Below, piece after piece: positions 62,182 to 64,000 of a DNA stretch of 64,000 nucleotides. Below the pieces are notes generated by a model. That model made no database searches. It was not told where the DNA came from and was given only the letters and a program-made list of their open reading frames with translations. The stretch lies in contig NZ_QFRJ01000001.1 of the NCBI RefSeq assembly GCF_003143775.1, positions 1-64,000 of the forward strand. Direction: 5' to 3'. A program made the position numbers and the translations under genes. Within the stretch, counting starts at the first letter, position 1. Each line of letters opens with the position of its first letter. Origin of the DNA: Brumimicrobium oceani (GTDB taxonomy: Bacteria; Bacteroidota; Bacteroidia; Flavobacteriales_D; Crocinitomicaceae).

Positions 62182-62388
62182 ATGGCAACCGTTAGCTATG
62201 AACTTTCGTCTGATCATGGAACACTTGAGGTTTATGACTTAGCAGGAAGAAGTATTACAGAACGTGATATAACTAATGCTCAAGGAGAATTACGTTTGAA
62301 CACTAGTAGCTATGAAGCGGGAGTGTATGTTGTGGTGGTTCGACAAAAAAATGGCTACACCATGCAACAAAAACTAGTGATCGAATAA
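62182..62388 (+). pseudogene. Orphan T9SS C-terminal domain fragment
   Basis: A 68-codon frame (ATVSYELSSDHGTLEVYDLAGRS ... AGVYVVVVRQKNGYTMQQKLVIE) is the C-terminal half of a type A sorting domain without any cargo or signal peptide. It closely matches the last 68 residues of the protein at 58993-59877, including the identical ending GYTMQQKLVIE. It differs from the sorting domain of the RCC1 protein 28 bp upstream. It looks like the tail left after the RCC1 gene was inserted or recombined into an older T9SS gene. Confidence 0.75.
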
Positions 62389-62423
62389 ATAAACTAATAT
62401 AAATCCGATATTTTCGGATCGTT

Positions 62424-62518
62424 GAATCGTAAGTTTGTGAAGTAGTGAAGCCGAAAAGAATCGAATCGTTTCGTTTCTTTTTAAAGCATTCCAACATCTT
62501 CACAAATTTACGATTCAG
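62424..62518. repeat. 19-bp inverted repeat before the second RCC1 gene
   Basis: GAATCGTAAGTTTGTGAAG (about 62424-62442) and its complement (about 62498-62516) match at 18 of 19 positions around a 55-nt loop. The loop itself contains GAATCGTTTCG-like inner symmetry. It ends 23 bp before the start codon. It may be a leader structure or a recombination footprint. Confidence 0.7.
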
Positions 62519-62540
62519 CAAAAAAACAAAATATACAAAC

Positions 62541-64000
62541 ATGAAAAAAGTACTACTAATTACATCTTTATTGTTTTTCACCCAAAGCATTTCAGCACAA
62601 TGTTTTGAAGCCTTAACCTTTTCAGGTGGACATACTTTAGGAATAAAACCAGACGGCACTTTATGGGGGTGGGGACCTGGACATTATGGTCAATTAATGA
62701 CCGGTAATTCTATTGAAACTTTTCCAGTACAAGTTGGAGTAGCGACGGATTGGGATATTATAGAAAATGGAATTGATAATACCTTTGCCATAAAAAATAA
62801 TGGCACACTTTGGGGGGGCGGAAGAAATCAATATGGTACTTTGGGAGTTAATTCACCTTTTCAATCCTTCTCCACTTTCCAGCAAATAACCACAGCAAAT
62901 GATTGGGTCAAAGTTTCTATATCAGACAACTTTACCCTAGCACTAAAATCGAATGGTACTATATGGGCATGGGGCCAGAATGATAACTATCAATTGGGTA
63001 ACTCCCCAGCTTCACCGGAACAGTTTTCACCCCTGCAGGTGGGAACTGACACCGATTGGGCAGAAATTTCGGCTGGAATAAGTCGAACAGCTTTTGCCAT
63101 AAAAAATGATGGAACAATTTGGGGGTGGGGGAAAAATCCTTCTTCCATCATAGTTTTAGGTTCTGGAACTGCCAATGTAGCCACCCCAACTCAAGTGGGA
63201 ACGGACACTGACTGGCGCACTATGAGTGTGGGAGGCGGACATATTTTGGCTCTAAAGATAGATAGCACCCTCTGGTCCTGGGGTGGAGGTACTGGATTGG
63301 GAGTTGGTGGAACACCTCCTGTCACTAATACTCCGCAACAAATTTCAACAGATAAATGGGTTAGTTTTTCGGCGGGTGCTGGCAATTCGTATGGAATCAA
63401 GGACGATGGAACTTTATGGGCTTGGGGGTATAATGGAAATGGGCGGTTAGGTGATGGTACAACAATTGATCGATTGATACCTGTCCAAATAGGGATAGAT
63501 AACAATTGGAGCACCATAAAAACTGGTAAGTTTGATGTAACCATGGCTACTAAAACAGATGGAACGGTCTGGTATTGGGGCGGTACAAACTACTATGGGG
63601 AATATGGAAATGGAAATAGTTATGGCACAACTTATATAATGACACCCACCCAAACCTTAGGAATTTGTATAACTCCACTAGTTGGCGGTGGTCCAACCTA
63701 TATTAATTCCGCCATTTCAACTGTAACTTCTACTAATGCCAACGGAGTTGGAACAGCAGTTGGAGATAGCGTAAGATTAATTGGTGTGGTGCATTGTCAA
63801 AACTTCAGCAGTTCAGGATATGATATTACACTCATTGATGCAAACAATGATGGAATTACACTTTTTAGCCCAACGTATATAAATGGCTACATTCCCACAG
63901 AAGGAGACGAAATTGAAGTAGAAGGAGTGATAACACAAGTCAATGGATTAATTCAAATAAAACCTGATAATATTTCTGTGCTTCAACAAGGAGCTGCGCT
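62541..64000 (+). CDS. RCC1-repeat surface protein (second copy, 3' end outside the window)
   Basis: The ATG at 62541 begins a signal peptide (MKKVLLITSLLFFTQSISAQ), and the frame stays open to the last base of the window (486 codons). The order matches the first copy: propeller repeats (TLGIKPDGTLWGWGPGHYGQLM, TLALKSNGTIWAWGQNDNYQLGNSPAS), then the OB-fold-like part (VRLIGVVHCQNFSSSGYDITLIDANNDG). Similarity is high along the whole length, so it is a tandem duplicate. The 12-G tract of copy 1 is replaced here by TGGGGTGGAGG coding for the same Gly-rich loop. Confidence 0.9.
   Translation, partial: MKKVLLITSLLFFTQSISAQCFEALTFSGGHTLGIKPDGTLWGWGPGHYGQLMTGNSIETFPVQVGVATDWDIIENGIDNTFAIKNNGTLWGGGRNQYGTLGVNSPFQSFSTFQQITTANDWVKVSISDNFTLALKSNGTIWAWGQNDNYQLGNSPASPEQFSPLQVGTDTDWAEISAGISRTAFAIKNDGTIWGWGKNPSSIIVLGSGTANVATPTQVGTDTDWRTMSVGGGHILALKIDSTLWSWGGGTGLGVGGTPPVTNTPQQISTDKWVSFSAGAGNSYGIKDDGTLWAWGYNGNGRLGDGTTIDRLIPVQIGIDNNWSTIKTGKFDVTMATKTDGTVWYWGGTNYYGEYGNGNSYGTTYIMTPTQTLGICITPLVGGGPTYINSAISTVTSTNANGVGTAVGDSVRLIGVVHCQNFSSSGYDITLIDANNDGITLFSPTYINGYIPTEGDEIEVEGVITQVNGLIQIKPDNISVLQQGAA

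Overview
The window looks like a chromosomal segment of an AT-rich member of the Bacteroidota, most likely a flavobacterium of the Fluviicola/Crocinitomicaceae type. The evidence is several secreted proteins ending in type IX secretion (T9SS) type A sorting domains, SusC/CarboxypepD-reg type TonB receptors, two LytTR two-component pairs, HmuY-type haem proteins, promoter boxes of the TAnnTTTG type, and little sign of Shine-Dalgarno sequences. The genus assignment is inference.

Layout. (1) 1-6,600 is accessory DNA. A 5'-cut IS91-family transposase is followed, on the minus strand, by a SIR2-HerA defence operon with a small KTSC-domain gene as third member, then two orphan genes for secreted proteins. 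The genes are separated by two 132-bp sites with all the marks of integron attC sites. In all three units the distal core box complements the unit's own 5' end (one mismatch in the third), so this looks like an integrase-less cassette array carrying an anti-phage system. (2) 7,366-10,463: an operon of a TPR-like secreted protein, an ECF sigma factor and a membrane anti-sigma-like protein, then a very hydrophilic small protein. (3) 10,541-19,456: a minus-strand exopolysaccharide locus with a TolC-like protein fused to a glycosidase-like domain, an HlyD adaptor, a TackOD1 protein, a processive GT2 synthase, a T9SS polysaccharide deacetylase and a second T9SS protein. (4) 19,696-23,400: small housekeeping genes, a cation symporter and intergenic foldback or MITE-like repeats.

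(5) 23,420-31,061: the complete ilvE-D-B-N-C-A operon, one continuous minus-strand unit converting threonine and pyruvate to isoleucine and valine. Its leader carries three consecutive Ile-rich leader-peptide/terminator attenuators, which is the clearest regulatory novelty in the window. (6) 31,134-33,558: a DUF420 membrane protein and a LytTR kinase/regulator pair. (7) 33,690-44,969: a haem/iron locus with HmuY, a TonB receptor, a DUF6607 protein, a T9SS HmuY-like protein, an ankyrin protein, DUF2271 and a PepSY-flavodoxin-reductase fusion. A shared 23-bp operator-like element sits at two divergent promoters. A decayed DUF433/DUF5615 pair and a fragment of a second HmuY lie beside it.

(8) 45,179-58,924: mixed housekeeping genes (carbonic anhydrase, YccF, DUF305, GNAT, kinase, OsmC, DoxX), two large outer-membrane receptors, a second LytTR pair whose kinase is frameshifted, and a peroxiredoxin-like pseudogene with an internal deletion. 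(9) 58,993-64,000: T9SS surface proteins, namely a truncated cargo protein, two tandem RCC1-repeat paralogues (the second cut by the window end) and an orphan T9SS C-terminal domain. One RCC1 gene has a 12-G tract inside its reading frame.

No rRNA, tRNA or CRISPR array was recognised.
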